From CANJIV01 sp046330225 (GTDB taxonomy: Bacteria > Actinomycetota > Thermoleophilia > Solirubrobacterales > Solirubrobacteraceae), in contig JAXLTD010000001.1 in NCBI GenBank assembly GCA_046330225.1, positions 124,001 to 188,000 of the forward strand: a stretch of DNA of 64,000 nucleotides, read 5' to 3'. Under the pieces are notes generated by a model. That model was given only the letters and a program-made list of their open reading frames with translations. It was not told the origin of the DNA and made no database searches. The translations under genes were made by a program, and so were the position numbers. Below are positions 8,288 to 16,862 of this stretch, one piece after another (positions within the stretch are counted from its first letter, which is position 1; each line of letters begins with the position of its first letter).

Positions 8288-8620
8288 ATGCCCGCCGAGC
8301 GTGCGTACAGCGACGAGGAGGTCGACGCGGCGGTGGCCGCGCTCTCCGAGCCCGAGCGCCTGCGCGCGGCCCAGGACCTCGTGGCGAAAGTCGCGCCGCA
8401 GCTCCAGACCGTGCTCGCTGCTGCGCTGCACGACGGCGGCTGGTTCGGCGAGGCTCACGACGCGAAGGTGCTCGAGGCCGCGGGGCTCCCCGCCGTCGAC
8501 GAGCGGCTCACCGCGGTCCGCACGCTGGTCGCCGAGGAGACCCGGATGGGGATGCTCGTCGGCGTCACCGTCGGCTTCCAGCTCGCCCACGACCTGCAAT
8601 CGACAGCAGGGGAGGAGTAA
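8288..8620 (+). CDS. Conserved small protein of unknown function
   Basis: A 110-residue, mostly helical soluble protein without signal peptide or membrane segment. It contains two paired amphipathic helices (VDAAVAALSEPERLRAAQDL and the QLQTVLAAALHDGGWF region) and a glycine/methionine-rich end. I recognise no catalytic motif. TATGAT at 8274-8279, eight bases before the ATG, supports this start; any -35 must then lie inside the selD coding start. It ends eight bases before the UlaG-like hydrolase, so it likely heads that operon. Confidence 0.7.
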   Translation: MPAERAYSDEEVDAAVAALSEPERLRAAQDLVAKVAPQLQTVLAAALHDGGWFGEAHDAKVLEAAGLPAVDERLTAVRTLVAEETRMGMLVGVTVGFQLAHDLQSTAGEE

Positions 8621-8628
8621 GTCACCCC

Positions 8629-9303
8629 ATGGACATTCGCTTTCTCGGCCACTCCGCGTTCGAGCTCTCGCACGAGGGCACGTCCGTCCTCATCGATCCG
8701 TTCCTGACCGGCAATCCCAAGGCCGCGGTCGCCGCCGATGACCTGAGCCCGGACGCCATCCTGCTCACCCACGGTCACGCCGACCACATCGGCGACTCCG
8801 TGCCGCTGTCGAAGCGCACCGGAGCCGCCGTCACGGCGATCGTTGAGCTGGCGGGCGAGATCGGCGAGGAGGGGGTCGCGGTCAACGACCCCAACCTCGG
8901 CGGCACGGTCGACTTCGACTGGGGCTGGTGCAAGCTCGTGCCGGCCTGGCACACCTCCACCACACCCAAGGGCACGGTGAACACCCCGGCGGGCCTGGTC
9001 GTCCACATCGGCGGCGTCACGGTCTACCACCTCGGCGACACCGCGCTCTTCAGCGACCTGCAGCTCGTTTCCCGCCAGACGCCGGTTGACGTGGCGCTCG
9101 TCTGCATCGGCGGCCACTACACGATGGATCGCCACGACGCGGTCACGGCGTGCGACTTCATCGGCGCGCGCACCGTCATCCCGTGCCACTACAACACCTT
9201 CCCGCCGATCGAGACCGACGCCCAGGCGTTCAAGGCCGACGTCGAGGGCGCCACGAGCTCGCAGGTCGTCGTGCTCGACCCGGGGGAGACGCACAGCGCG
9301 TGA
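8629..9303 (+). CDS. UlaG-type metal-dependent hydrolase (metallo-beta-lactamase fold)
   Basis: A 224-residue member of the UPF0173/UlaG branch of the metallo-beta-lactamase superfamily. The start MDIRFLGHSAFEL is typical, and the zinc-binding motif is present as LTHGHADHIGD, with further ligands in THLGDT-like YHLGDTALF and the C-terminal PCHYNTFP. Such proteins hydrolyse phosphoester or lactone substrates; the substrate here is unknown. It follows the helical protein by eight bases and its stop overlaps the GTG start of the AsnC-domain gene, so translation is probably coupled. Confidence 0.9.
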   Translation: MDIRFLGHSAFELSHEGTSVLIDPFLTGNPKAAVAADDLSPDAILLTHGHADHIGDSVPLSKRTGAAVTAIVELAGEIGEEGVAVNDPNLGGTVDFDWGWCKLVPAWHTSTTPKGTVNTPAGLVVHIGGVTVYHLGDTALFSDLQLVSRQTPVDVALVCIGGHYTMDRHDAVTACDFIGARTVIPCHYNTFPPIETDAQAFKADVEGATSSQVVVLDPGETHSA

Positions 9304-9575
9304 CCCACGCGATCGTCCTCATCCAGTGCGAGCGCACGGAGATCCCCAACCTCGGGGCGACGCTCGCGGGCGTCGAGGGCGTGGCCGAGGCCTACTCGGT
9401 CACCGGCGACTGGGACTTCGTCGCGATCGTCCGCGTCCCGCGCCACGAACTGCTCGCCGACGTCGTGACCGGCACGATCGGCCGGCTCCCGGGCGTCGAC
9501 CGCACCCAGACCATGGTCGCGTTCGAGGTCTTCTCGCAGCACGACCTCGACGCGCTCTTCTCGATCGGCGAATGA
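9300..9575 (+). CDS. Lrp/AsnC ligand-binding (RAM) domain protein without HTH
   Basis: A 91-residue stand-alone RAM/ACT-like domain: alternating strands and helices beginning with THAIVLIQCE and including AEAYSVTGDWDFVAIVRV and TMVAFEVFSQHDLDALF. It corresponds to the effector-binding half of Lrp/AsnC regulators and lacks the DNA-binding half. Such proteins oligomerise and bind amino acids. Start GTG at 9300 overlaps the preceding stop (GTGA), and its own stop overlaps the next ATG (ATGA at 9572-9575), indicating a tightly coupled three-gene operon. Confidence 0.85.
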   Translation: MTHAIVLIQCERTEIPNLGATLAGVEGVAEAYSVTGDWDFVAIVRVPRHELLADVVTGTIGRLPGVDRTQTMVAFEVFSQHDLDALFSIGE

Positions 9576-10117
9576 GACGCGCCACGATCATTCTGGCCGC
9601 AGCGGCCCTCGGCGCCGGGGCGGCGTTCGCCGCCGGCGGCTGCGGGTCGGACGGCGACAGCGCGACCACGGCGGACACCGGGACGAACCCCACCGCCTCC
9701 GCGCCCGACGCGAAGCCGCCGCCGACCGACGCGACGGCGCCGGGGGCGGGCGGCGCCACGACCGGGACGTCGACGAGCGACACCGGGGGCACGCCGGCCG
9801 GCACGGTGACCGACGACGGCGGCTCGACGTCGGTCGCGGCCTCCGCCGACTTCTCGATCGGCGGGTCGAAGATGACGCCGGTCCAGGTGACGGTGCCCCC
9901 GTTCGTCGCGGTCGACCTGAGCCTGAAGTCGACCGACGGGCAGCGGCACACCATCTCGGTCGTCGTCAAGGGCGGCGACATCTACCGGGTGGGCGCCGAG
10001 GCCAGCGGGGCGCCGTCCTCGACCCGCGTGCCCGGGCTCCAGCCCGGCATCTACCCCGTCCGCGGGGACGGGGGCCAGCAGTCCAACCTCGTCGTCGGCG
10101 GCGAGCCGGGTCCGTAG
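9572..10117 (+). CDS. Putative lipoprotein with cupredoxin-like domain
   Basis: A 181-residue exported protein. Signal peptide with a weak lipobox (FAAGGC), a Thr/Ala/Pro/Gly-rich low-complexity linker to about residue 90, then a beta-rich domain of about 85 residues ending QSNLVVGGEPGP. The domain resembles a cupredoxin-like sandwich (PPFVAVDLSLKST, RHTISVVV) but a Cys-x-His-x-Met copper site is not seen, so copper binding is doubtful. The start ATG overlaps the previous stop codon. It is the last gene of the operon from 8288. Confidence 0.75.
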   Translation: MRRATIILAAAALGAGAAFAAGGCGSDGDSATTADTGTNPTASAPDAKPPPTDATAPGAGGATTGTSTSDTGGTPAGTVTDDGGSTSVAASADFSIGGSKMTPVQVTVPPFVAVDLSLKSTDGQRHTISVVVKGGDIYRVGAEASGAPSSTRVPGLQPGIYPVRGDGGQQSNLVVGGEPGP

Positions 10118-10139
10118 CCGCCGGCCGGTCCCGGGCGGG

Positions 10140-10469
10140 TCAGCCGATGCGGTCGCCGAGCGCGACCTCGCGGTCGGGGGCCAGGAGCACGACGCCGTGC
10201 TCGTCGCTGAGGGCGCCGAGCACGAGGACCTCGGACATGAACGGCCCGATCTGGCGCGGGGGGAAGTTGACCACGGCGACGACGAGCCGGCCGAGGAGCG
10301 CCTCGCGAGGGTAGGAGGTGATCTGCGCCGAGGAGCGCTTCGTGCCGATCTGCGGCCCGAAGTCCACCGTGAGCTTCCACGCCGGCTTCCGGGCCTCGGG
10401 GAAGTCGTCGACCCCCGTCACCCGTCCGACGCGCATGTCGATCGCCATGAACTCGTCGAACGTCGCCAC
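10140..10469 (-). CDS. csaA: CsaA-type tRNA-binding domain protein
   Basis: A 109-residue single EMAP/tRNA-binding OB-fold protein matching CsaA: the opening FMAIDMRVGRVTGVDDFPEA, the central GPQIGTKRSSAQITSYP with RSSAQI, and the late VVAVVNFPPRQIGPFMSEVL are all characteristic. CsaA binds tRNA and unfolded proteins and can support secretion. The start is GTG at 10469; a TATCCT hexamer at 10477-10482, seven bases upstream, fits a leaderless message. Confidence 0.9.
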   Translation of the reverse strand: MATFDEFMAIDMRVGRVTGVDDFPEARKPAWKLTVDFGPQIGTKRSSAQITSYPREALLGRLVVAVVNFPPRQIGPFMSEVLVLGALSDEHGVVLLAPDREVALGDRIG

Positions 10470-10552
10470 GGCGGGCAGGATATCCGCGGCCCGAATGGGC
10501 GGGCCGGGCGGCGTGACCGAGCCCGCTCGGTCCCGGGCCGCTCGCGCAGTGC

Positions 10553-12061
10553 CTACGGAGCGGCGTCCGGCGCCGGCGCGTCCACCGACGAGTCGGCGTG
10601 CGGCAACGGGGCCGGGTCGACGGGCGGCGTGCTCACGGGCGGCGGCGTGCCTTCGGACGGCGGCGTGCCGCCCTCGCCGGCCGGCGGCGCGGCAGGCGGC
10701 GTGTCCGCCGACGGCGCGTCCTCGCCCGGGACCGCGACGCCGGGGGAAGCCGGCGCGGTCACGACCGGCTCGACGGTCTCGGCCGGCGGCAGCGTGGTCG
10801 TGTCGACGATCGTCTGGCTCTTGGTCGGCGCGGGCGCCGGAGCGGGGGCCGGGGTCGTCGCGACCGGGGCCGGGGCCGGTGCGGGGGCCGGCGCCGTCGT
10901 TGTCGTGGTGGCGACGGCGGCCGGAGCGGGAGTCGCGGCGTCGGCGGGCGGAGCCGGGACGGCGGCCTTCCGCCGCGCCTGGACACCGCCGGTGGGGGCG
11001 GGGGCCGGCGGCACCGAGGCGACCGCGACCGGTGCGGGGGCCGGCGCCTCGTTGACGACGTGGTTGGCCTCGACGGCTCCGGCCGTCACGATCGCGGCCG
11101 CGGCGAGGCCGGCGGCGGCCTTCGTGGCAACGGTCGTCAGGCCGGCGGAGAGGGCGCTGGCGCCGGCGCCAGCGGCCGCGGCGCCGCTGGCGGCAGCGCC
11201 GCCGCCTGCTGCAGCAGCGCCGCCGGCGGCCGCGCTGCCTCCGGCGCTGGCCGAAGCGCCGAACTGCGTGAGGATGAACTTCTTCATGAGCAGCAGGGGC
11301 GCGACCGGGAAGATGGCGGCCAGCGCCTTGTTCGTCTGCTTGAGCTGCTTGTGGAAGGCCGAGCAGCGGTCGCAGCTGCGCAGGTGGCGCCGGACGGGCG
11401 GGCTCATCTTCACGAGCCCCTCGGCGACCTCGCCGAGCTCGGCGCGGACCTCGTCGCAGGTGAGCAGCCGGGCTTCGGCGGCCTCGGCGAGCGAGACGCG
11501 CGCCCGCACCAGCAGCGACTTGACGCTGGGCACCGTCGTCTCCATCGCCTCGGCGATCTGGTCGTAGGTGAGCGCGTCGATCTCGCGGAGAAGCAGCGCG
11601 GTGCGCTGCGTCTCGGGCAGCGTCTGGACGTCGGCGACGAGCTGGCGGAACTCCTCACGGCGGTGAACCTGGTCGGCCGTGCTCATCCCCGCGTCGGCGA
11701 AGTGGACGTCCATCGAGTCGACCCCGATGGGCTGCTGGCGGCGCAGGTGGTTCAGGCACCGATTGCGCGCGATGCGGTAGAGCCACGGGCGCACGTTGAT
11801 CGGCCGCTCGTCGGCGATCATCGCGTTGTAGGCCGACGCGAAGACCTCCTGAAGGACGTCCTCCGCGTCCTCCCGCGAGTTCAGCATGTGGCGGCAGAAC
11901 GACAGGAGCCGGGCCTGGTAGCGGGCCACGAGCGTCTCGAAGGCCCCGCTCGAGCCCTTGCGGACCATGGCGACCAGGCGCTCGTCCGGCTGCAGGCGCA
12001 GCAGCGGAGAGCGCCCGGGCAGGCGCGCAACGGCGGGGGTTTTCAGTGCGGAGACTTCCAT
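10553..12061 (-). CDS. ECF sigma factor fused to a zinc anti-sigma domain and an exported Ala/Pro-rich tail
   Basis: A 502-residue protein. Residues about 25-110 are sigma region 2 (FETLVARYQARLLSFCRHML, AEDVLQEVFASAY) and about 145-195 are region 4 (LREIDALTYDQIAEAM). Next comes a zinc anti-sigma-like motif, Cys202 and H-x3-C-x2-C at His226/Cys230/Cys233. A hydrophobic stretch near 310-332 probably crosses the membrane, followed by about 170 residues of Ala/Pro/Thr repeats. A sigma factor carrying its own anti-sigma domain would be self-inhibited and membrane-tethered until released. That role is inference; the domain order is seen directly. Confidence 0.85.
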   Translation of the reverse strand: MEVSALKTPAVARLPGRSPLLRLQPDERLVAMVRKGSSGAFETLVARYQARLLSFCRHMLNSREDAEDVLQEVFASAYNAMIADERPINVRPWLYRIARNRCLNHLRRQQPIGVDSMDVHFADAGMSTADQVHRREEFRQLVADVQTLPETQRTALLLREIDALTYDQIAEAMETTVPSVKSLLVRARVSLAEAAEARLLTCDEVRAELGEVAEGLVKMSPPVRRHLRSCDRCSAFHKQLKQTNKALAAIFPVAPLLLMKKFILTQFGASASAGGSAAAGGAAAAGGGAAASGAAAAGAGASALSAGLTTVATKAAAGLAAAAIVTAGAVEANHVVNEAPAPAPVAVASVPPAPAPTGGVQARRKAAVPAPPADAATPAPAAVATTTTTAPAPAPAPAPVATTPAPAPAPAPTKSQTIVDTTTLPPAETVEPVVTAPASPGVAVPGEDAPSADTPPAAPPAGEGGTPPSEGTPPPVSTPPVDPAPLPHADSSVDAPAPDAAP

Positions 12062-12182
12062 GGAACGTCCGGTCCCTCGCTGATACCGACACCACAACGG
12101 TACGGAAGTTGCGGTTCTGCTCCGCAGGATCCTTTGTACGCGGGCGCGCCCGCGAGGGCCCGGGGCCCGGCAGGCGACCATC

Positions 12183-12188
12183 TAGACT
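12183..12188 (+). promoter_or_regulatory. -10 box for tRNA-Leu
   Basis: TAGACT lies 12 bases before the mature tRNA 5' end, a normal distance for a short tRNA leader. No good -35 is visible in the GC-rich sequence upstream. Confidence 0.5.
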
Positions 12189-12200
12189 CGCCCCGCACCC

Positions 12201-12284
12201 GCCCGGGTGGCGTAACTGGCAACCGCGGCCGGCTTAAACCCGGCTGCCCCTCGGGGCATGTGGGTTCGACTCCCACCCCGGGCA
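12201..12284 (+). tRNA. tRNA-Leu(UAA)
   Basis: An 84-base tRNA. Acceptor GCCCGGG pairs with CCCGGGC before discriminator A. The anticodon stem GCCGG/CCGGC encloses loop CTTAAAC, giving anticodon UAA. A long class II variable arm (GCCCC-TC-GGGGC) and T arm GTGGG-TTCGACT-CCCAC are present. CCA is not encoded. The next gene's GTG start lies three bases downstream. Confidence 0.95.
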
Positions 12285-12286
12285 CT

Positions 12287-12574
12287 GTGGACTCGCCGCA
12301 TGCCGACCTGCCGGTCCGCGTCCAGCCGCGCGCGAAGCGCGACGAGGTCGCCGGGGAGCGCGCGGGCGCCGTGCTGCTTCGCGTCGCCGCCCCGCCGGTC
12401 GACGGGAAGGCCAACGCGGCGGTGCGCCGCCTGGTCGCCGCGGCGGCGGGCGTGCCGCGGAGCCGCGTCGCGGTCGTGCGGGGCCGCGCCTCGCGCGACA
12501 AGGTCGTCCGGGTGGAGGGGCTCGGGCTCGACGAGCTGCGGGCGCGGCTCCTGGGCTCCACGTCGGCCGGCTGA
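12287..12574 (+). CDS. YggU/DUF167 family protein
   Basis: A 95-residue DUF167 protein; the family has a small alpha/beta fold of unknown function and is often near cell-envelope or division genes. Characteristic pieces are VRVQPRAKRDEVAGE, LLRVAAPPVDGKANAAVRRL and VAVVRGRASRDKVVRVEG. The GTG start at 12287 gives the right family length. It begins three bases after the tRNA-Leu 3' end, so its messenger must be released by tRNA 3' processing or start inside the tRNA gene. Confidence 0.85.
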   Translation: MDSPHADLPVRVQPRAKRDEVAGERAGAVLLRVAAPPVDGKANAAVRRLVAAAAGVPRSRVAVVRGRASRDKVVRVEGLGLDELRARLLGSTSAG

Positions 12575-12638
12575 CGCCGCGGCCGGCCGTGCGGCCGCGG
12601 TTGCGCGCCCCCGGCGCGCCCGCCTCTACGATGGCCCG

Positions 12639-15236
12639 GTGAACGCCGCGACCCGCTTCCGGGCCGCGTGCGCATCGCTCGGCCCCCGCGCGGGTTACGG
12701 GGGTGTGCGCCGGCCGACGCATCCGCCCGGCCCCGTCCGCCGCTGGCGGGCCGGCGCCGTGCTCGCCGTCGCGGCAGGCCTCGCGGCGCTCGGCACCGCG
12801 CCCGCCGGGGCGCAGACCGCATCGCGGCTGACCGTCGGATCGGCCCAGAAGCTCATGCCGTCCGGGCGCCTCCTGCGGCCGGCCGGGCGGCTCACGACGG
12901 TCGGCAACCTGCCGCTCGGCGCCGCGGCGACGCCCGACGGACGCTTCTACTGGACGGTGTCGGGCGGGCGCGGAGCCAACGACGTCCGCATCGTCGACGT
13001 GGCGCGCGGCGAGGTGATCCAGACGCTGCCGCTGCCCGGCGCCTCGGGCGGCGTGGCGATGGACCCGTCCCGGCGCCGGGCCTACGTCTCCGGCGTCGCC
13101 GCCTCCGGGAGCGCCAAGGCGAGCGTCGGCACCGCGGGGCGCGAAGCCGACCTCATCTGGGCCTACGACTACGGCCCGTCCGGCCGCGCCCGCCTCGTGC
13201 GGCGCATCTCCGTCCGCCCCCCGAGCTTCGCGCTGCCGGTCCAGAACTTCCCGAAGGTGAAGGCGCCCACGCGAGTCGGCTGGCCGCAGATGCCCGCAGT
13301 GTCGCGGGACGGTGCGACGCTGCTCGTCCCCCTCAACCTCGCCGGAGTGGCCGCGATCGTCGATGTCCGGTCGGGCCGGGTGCGGCACGTATCGACCGGC
13401 GACTACCCGTACGGCGCCGCGATCCTGCCCGGATCCCGGATCGGCCTGGTCTCCAACGAGGCGCCCGGCACCGTCTCGGTGATCGACCTGCGGCGCGGCC
13501 GCAAGCTCCGCGACCTCGCTGTCGGGCCGCCGCTCTCGCATCCGACGGCGATCGCCCTGGACCCGGCGGGCCGGCGCGCCTACGTGACGCTCACGAACAC
13601 CGACGAGGTCGTCGTGCTCGACGCGCGGCGCCTGCGCGTGCTGCGCCGCCTGTCGGTCCGGCGGCCCGAGGGCCTCGGGGCCTATCCGGTGGCGGCCTCG
13701 GTGGCGCCGGACGGGCATCGGCTCGTCGTCGCAGAGGCCGGGGCCGACGCGGTGTCGGTGTTCCGCCTGCCGGGCGGGGCCGGGCCGGCGTTCACGCTGG
13801 CCGGCCGGATTCCCACGGCGGCCTTCCCGATGGACGTGTCCGCCGCGCCGGCGAGCGGGCGCGCCTGCAGCCCGGCGGTGCCGGCCCGCCGGCAGCGCGG
13901 AGCGGCGCCGGCTCGCTGCACCCGCATCCTCTGGCTTTCCGCGAAGGGGTTCGGCACCGGCCCGAACCCCTTCGGGCCCAATCCGTACCGGGACGATCCG
14001 GGGAACCTCGACGAGTACGCCGCCAAGCTCGTCAAGGGGAGGGTGGGCGCGCTCATCCTTCCGTCCGGCGCCGCGCTGGCCTCCCTCACGCAGGCGGCCG
14101 CCGCTGAGCTCATCCCGACGAACGCCGTGGCTGCCGCCCCGCCCGACACCCCGCTGCGGCCCGACGGCCCGATTCAGCACGTGATCTTCGTCGTGAAGCA
14201 GAACCGGACCTACGACCAGGTGCTCGGCGACGACCCGCGCGGCGACGGCGAGCCGGGCTTGGCGCTGCTCGGCAAGGAGATCACGCCGAACATCCACGCA
14301 CTCGTCCAGCGCTTCCCGCTGCTGGACCGGACCTTCGCCGACTCCGATGCCTCGCCTGACGGGCACCAGTGGACGACCGGCGCGACGATCACGCCCTACG
14401 TCCAGCGGGTCTGGGCCCAGACGTACGCGCGCCGCGGACGTCCGGTCGACTTCTACTCGTACTCGATCTCGTGGCCCGGGAGCGGGTTCATCTTCGACGC
14501 GCTCGAGCGCAACGGGATCTCGTGGGCGAACCTCGGCGAGGCGCGGACCGGCGTCATCGCCCACCCCGACCGCGACCGCACGCCGGCGCTCACCGCGCTC
14601 GTGAAGGCCAAGGCGGCGCACTCCGACCTCGGCCCGCCCGACGGCTGCTTCCCGAACAACATCGCCCAGCTCCTCGGCGAGGCCGAGGTGCGCCCGATCT
14701 TCGACTCGACGCCGCCGGTCGGCGCCTCCCTGCGGGCGATCTCCCGGATGGCCTGCTTCCGCACGACGCTGGACCGGTGGATCGCGACGGGCACGACGCC
14801 CCGGTTCACGTACATGATCCTGCCCTCGGACCACACGCGCGGCCCGATTCCCGGCCAGCGGACCCCGCGCGCGATGGTGGCGGAGAACGACTGGGCGGTC
14901 GGCCAGCTCGTGGACACGGTCTCGCACTCGCCGATCTGGCCGCACACGGCGATCTTCATCATCGAGGACGACGCCCAGAACGGGGCCGACCACGTCAACG
15001 CCCACCGGATGCCGGCCCTCGTCATCAGCCCCTACGCCCGCCGCGGCGCCGTCGTCTCGACGCGCTACGACACCGCCTCGGTCCTGCGCTCGATGGAGCT
15101 GATCCTCGGCCTCGCCCCGCTCGGGCTCAACGACGCGCTCGCCGTCCCGATGCACGACGCCTTCCAGGCCACGCCGGACAACGCCGAGCCCTACACGGCG
15201 GTTGCGCCGGACTACGACCTGCTCGAGACGAACTGA
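12639..15236 (+). CDS. Secreted beta-propeller/phosphoesterase protein
   Basis: An 865-residue exported protein. After a Tat- or Sec-like N-terminus (hydrophobic LAVAAGLAALGTAPAGAQ around 45-62), residues about 80-420 are YVTN-type propeller repeats (GGVAMDPSRRRAYVSG, LVSNEAPGTVSVIDL, AIALDPAGRRAYVTL). From about residue 512 there is a phosphoesterase domain of the phospholipase C/acid phosphatase type (HVIFVVKQNRTYDQVLGD, DSDASPDGHQWTTGA, FIIEDDAQNGADHVNAHR). It probably cleaves phosphate esters outside the cell. GTG start at 12639 is backed by TACGAT at 12627-12632, six bases upstream. Confidence 0.85.
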   Translation: MNAATRFRAACASLGPRAGYGGVRRPTHPPGPVRRWRAGAVLAVAAGLAALGTAPAGAQTASRLTVGSAQKLMPSGRLLRPAGRLTTVGNLPLGAAATPDGRFYWTVSGGRGANDVRIVDVARGEVIQTLPLPGASGGVAMDPSRRRAYVSGVAASGSAKASVGTAGREADLIWAYDYGPSGRARLVRRISVRPPSFALPVQNFPKVKAPTRVGWPQMPAVSRDGATLLVPLNLAGVAAIVDVRSGRVRHVSTGDYPYGAAILPGSRIGLVSNEAPGTVSVIDLRRGRKLRDLAVGPPLSHPTAIALDPAGRRAYVTLTNTDEVVVLDARRLRVLRRLSVRRPEGLGAYPVAASVAPDGHRLVVAEAGADAVSVFRLPGGAGPAFTLAGRIPTAAFPMDVSAAPASGRACSPAVPARRQRGAAPARCTRILWLSAKGFGTGPNPFGPNPYRDDPGNLDEYAAKLVKGRVGALILPSGAALASLTQAAAAELIPTNAVAAAPPDTPLRPDGPIQHVIFVVKQNRTYDQVLGDDPRGDGEPGLALLGKEITPNIHALVQRFPLLDRTFADSDASPDGHQWTTGATITPYVQRVWAQTYARRGRPVDFYSYSISWPGSGFIFDALERNGISWANLGEARTGVIAHPDRDRTPALTALVKAKAAHSDLGPPDGCFPNNIAQLLGEAEVRPIFDSTPPVGASLRAISRMACFRTTLDRWIATGTTPRFTYMILPSDHTRGPIPGQRTPRAMVAENDWAVGQLVDTVSHSPIWPHTAIFIIEDDAQNGADHVNAHRMPALVISPYARRGAVVSTRYDTASVLRSMELILGLAPLGLNDALAVPMHDAFQATPDNAEPYTAVAPDYDLLETN

Positions 15237-15309
15237 GCGCCGGAACGGGCCTGTCGATTCCCTCGCGTCCCGTTCGTCTCATCGGCGACCATTCGAGAAG
15301 GAGGACGCC

Positions 15310-15666
15310 ATGAAGTACCTGCTGCTGATCCACCAAGGCTCCACCCCGACGCCTCCGTCGGAGGCGTGGGACCGGCTGTCCGAGGCCGAGCGGGAGGCGA
15401 TCGGACGCGACTATCAGGCGGTCTCGTCGACCCCCGGCGTGACCCCGGGACAGCACCTCCAGCCTCCCGAGACCGCGACGACCGTGCGCGTGCAGGACGG
15501 GCAGACGCTCGTCACCGACGGCCCCTTCGTCGAGCTCAAGGAGGCGGTCGGCGGCTGGCTGCTGTACGAGGCCGATGACCTGGATGCGGCGATTGCGCTG
15601 GCCGCCCGGATCCCGGCGGCGCGCCTCGGCGGCGCGATCGAGGTGCGCCCGATCGTGGAGTGGTAG
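15310..15666 (+). CDS. YCII-related (DGPF motif) protein
   Basis: A 118-residue YCII-family protein with the signature VTDGPFVELKEAVGGW. The beginning MKYLLLIHQGS and the ending GAIEVRPIVEW are typical. A clear AAGGAGG site precedes the ATG. Its last seven bases overlap the GTG start of an ECF42 sigma factor. DGPF proteins are the established partners of ECF42 sigma factors, and are usually also their transcriptional targets; their biochemical role is unsettled. Confidence 0.9.
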   Translation: MKYLLLIHQGSTPTPPSEAWDRLSEAEREAIGRDYQAVSSTPGVTPGQHLQPPETATTVRVQDGQTLVTDGPFVELKEAVGGWLLYEADDLDAAIALAARIPAARLGGAIEVRPIVEW

Positions 15667-16853
15667 CGATCCTCGAGCAGGCCTTCCGCGACCAGTGGGG
15701 GCGGGTGCTGGCCGTCCTGGTCGGCTTCCTCGGCGACCTCGATCTCGCCGAGGAGGCTGCCCAGGAGGCGTTCGCCATCGCCGCCGAGCGCTGGCCGCGC
15801 GACGGCGTCCCCGAGCACCCCGGGGCCTGGCTCGTGGCCACGGGGCGCAACCGCGCGATCGACCGGATCCGCCGCGACCGGACGCTCGCGGCCAAGACCC
15901 GCCTGCTCGACCCGCCCGCCGTGCACGAGGACCCAGTGGACGAGACCGCCTTCCCGGACGAGCGCCTCGAGCTCATCTTCACCTGCTGCCATCCGGCGCT
16001 GGCGATCGATGCGCAGGTCGCCCTCACGCTGCGGACGCTCGGCGGCCTCACGACGGGGGAGATCGCCCGCGCGTTCCTCGTCGCCGAGCCCGCGATGGCC
16101 CAGCGGATCGTGCGCGCCAAGCGCAAGATCAAGGCCGCCGGGATTCCGTTCCGCATCCCTGACCGGCATCTGCTGGCCGAGCGGCTCACGGCGGTGCTCG
16201 CCGTCGTGTACCTGATCTTCAACGAGGGCTACGGCGGCCGCGGCGACCTGGCGGCCGAGGCGCTGCGGCTCGGGCGCGCGCTGGCAGAGCTCATGCCCGA
16301 CGAAGCCGAGGTGCACGGCCTCCTCGCGCTGATGCTGCTCCTCGAGGCCCGCCGGCCCGCCCGCTTCGAGGACGGCGAGATCGTGCTCCTGGCCGACCAG
16401 GACCGCTCGCGCTGGGACGCCGGGCAGGTGGCAGCGGGCCGGGCCGCGCTGGACCGGGCGCTGGCGCTCGGCGGCCGCGGCCCGTTCGTCGTGCAGGCGG
16501 CAATCGCCTCCTTGCACGCCGACGAGCCGCGGGACTGGCTTCAGATCTCCGCGCTGTATGGCGAGCTGCACCGCCTTACGGGCTCTCCGGTCGTCGAGCT
16601 GAGCCGCGCCGTGGCCGTCGCGGAGGCGGACGGCCCCGCGGCCGGGCTCGCGATCGTGAATCGGCTCGAGCTCGACGGGTACCGCTACCTCCATGCGACC
16701 CGGGCCGACCTGCTGGCCCGGCTCGGGCGCACCGCCGAGTCGCGCGACGCGTACCGCCGGGCGCTCGCGCTCGCCGACGACGCCGCCGAGCGCCGCCTGC
16801 TCGAGCGGCGCCTCGCCGGGCTCGCCGACGGGGGCGCGCCCGGGCCCGCATAG
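15660..16853 (+). CDS. ECF42-type RNA polymerase sigma factor
   Basis: A 397-residue sigma factor. Region 2 spans about 10-80 (AEEAAQEAFAIAAERWP, AWLVATGRNRAIDRIRRD), region 4 about 115-165 (VALTLRTLGGLTTGEIARAFL). The long C-terminal extension of about 220 residues (DUF6596, with AVVYLIFNEGYGGRG and TPR-like repeats) defines ECF42. This extension is needed for activity in place of an anti-sigma partner. The start is GTG overlapping the DGPF gene, implying coupled synthesis. Its own stop codon is part of the promoter of the next gene. Confidence 0.93.
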   Translation: MVAILEQAFRDQWGRVLAVLVGFLGDLDLAEEAAQEAFAIAAERWPRDGVPEHPGAWLVATGRNRAIDRIRRDRTLAAKTRLLDPPAVHEDPVDETAFPDERLELIFTCCHPALAIDAQVALTLRTLGGLTTGEIARAFLVAEPAMAQRIVRAKRKIKAAGIPFRIPDRHLLAERLTAVLAVVYLIFNEGYGGRGDLAAEALRLGRALAELMPDEAEVHGLLALMLLLEARRPARFEDGEIVLLADQDRSRWDAGQVAAGRAALDRALALGGRGPFVVQAAIASLHADEPRDWLQISALYGELHRLTGSPVVELSRAVAVAEADGPAAGLAIVNRLELDGYRYLHATRADLLARLGRTAESRDAYRRALALADDAAERRLLERRLAGLADGGAPGPA

Positions 16854-16856
16854 GAT
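16851..16856 (+). promoter_or_regulatory. Leaderless -10 box overlapping a stop codon
   Basis: TAGGAT, six bases before the cyclase ATG. Its first three bases are the TAG stop of the ECF42 gene, so the cyclase promoter lies wholly inside the end of that gene. Confidence 0.6.
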
Positions 16857-16862
16857 CCCCGG

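Noticed and set aside
12234..15155. Very long open frame on the minus strand opposite the propeller/phosphoesterase gene
   Set aside because: Arg/Gly/Ala-rich translation with no motif; a mirror of codon bias at this GC content.
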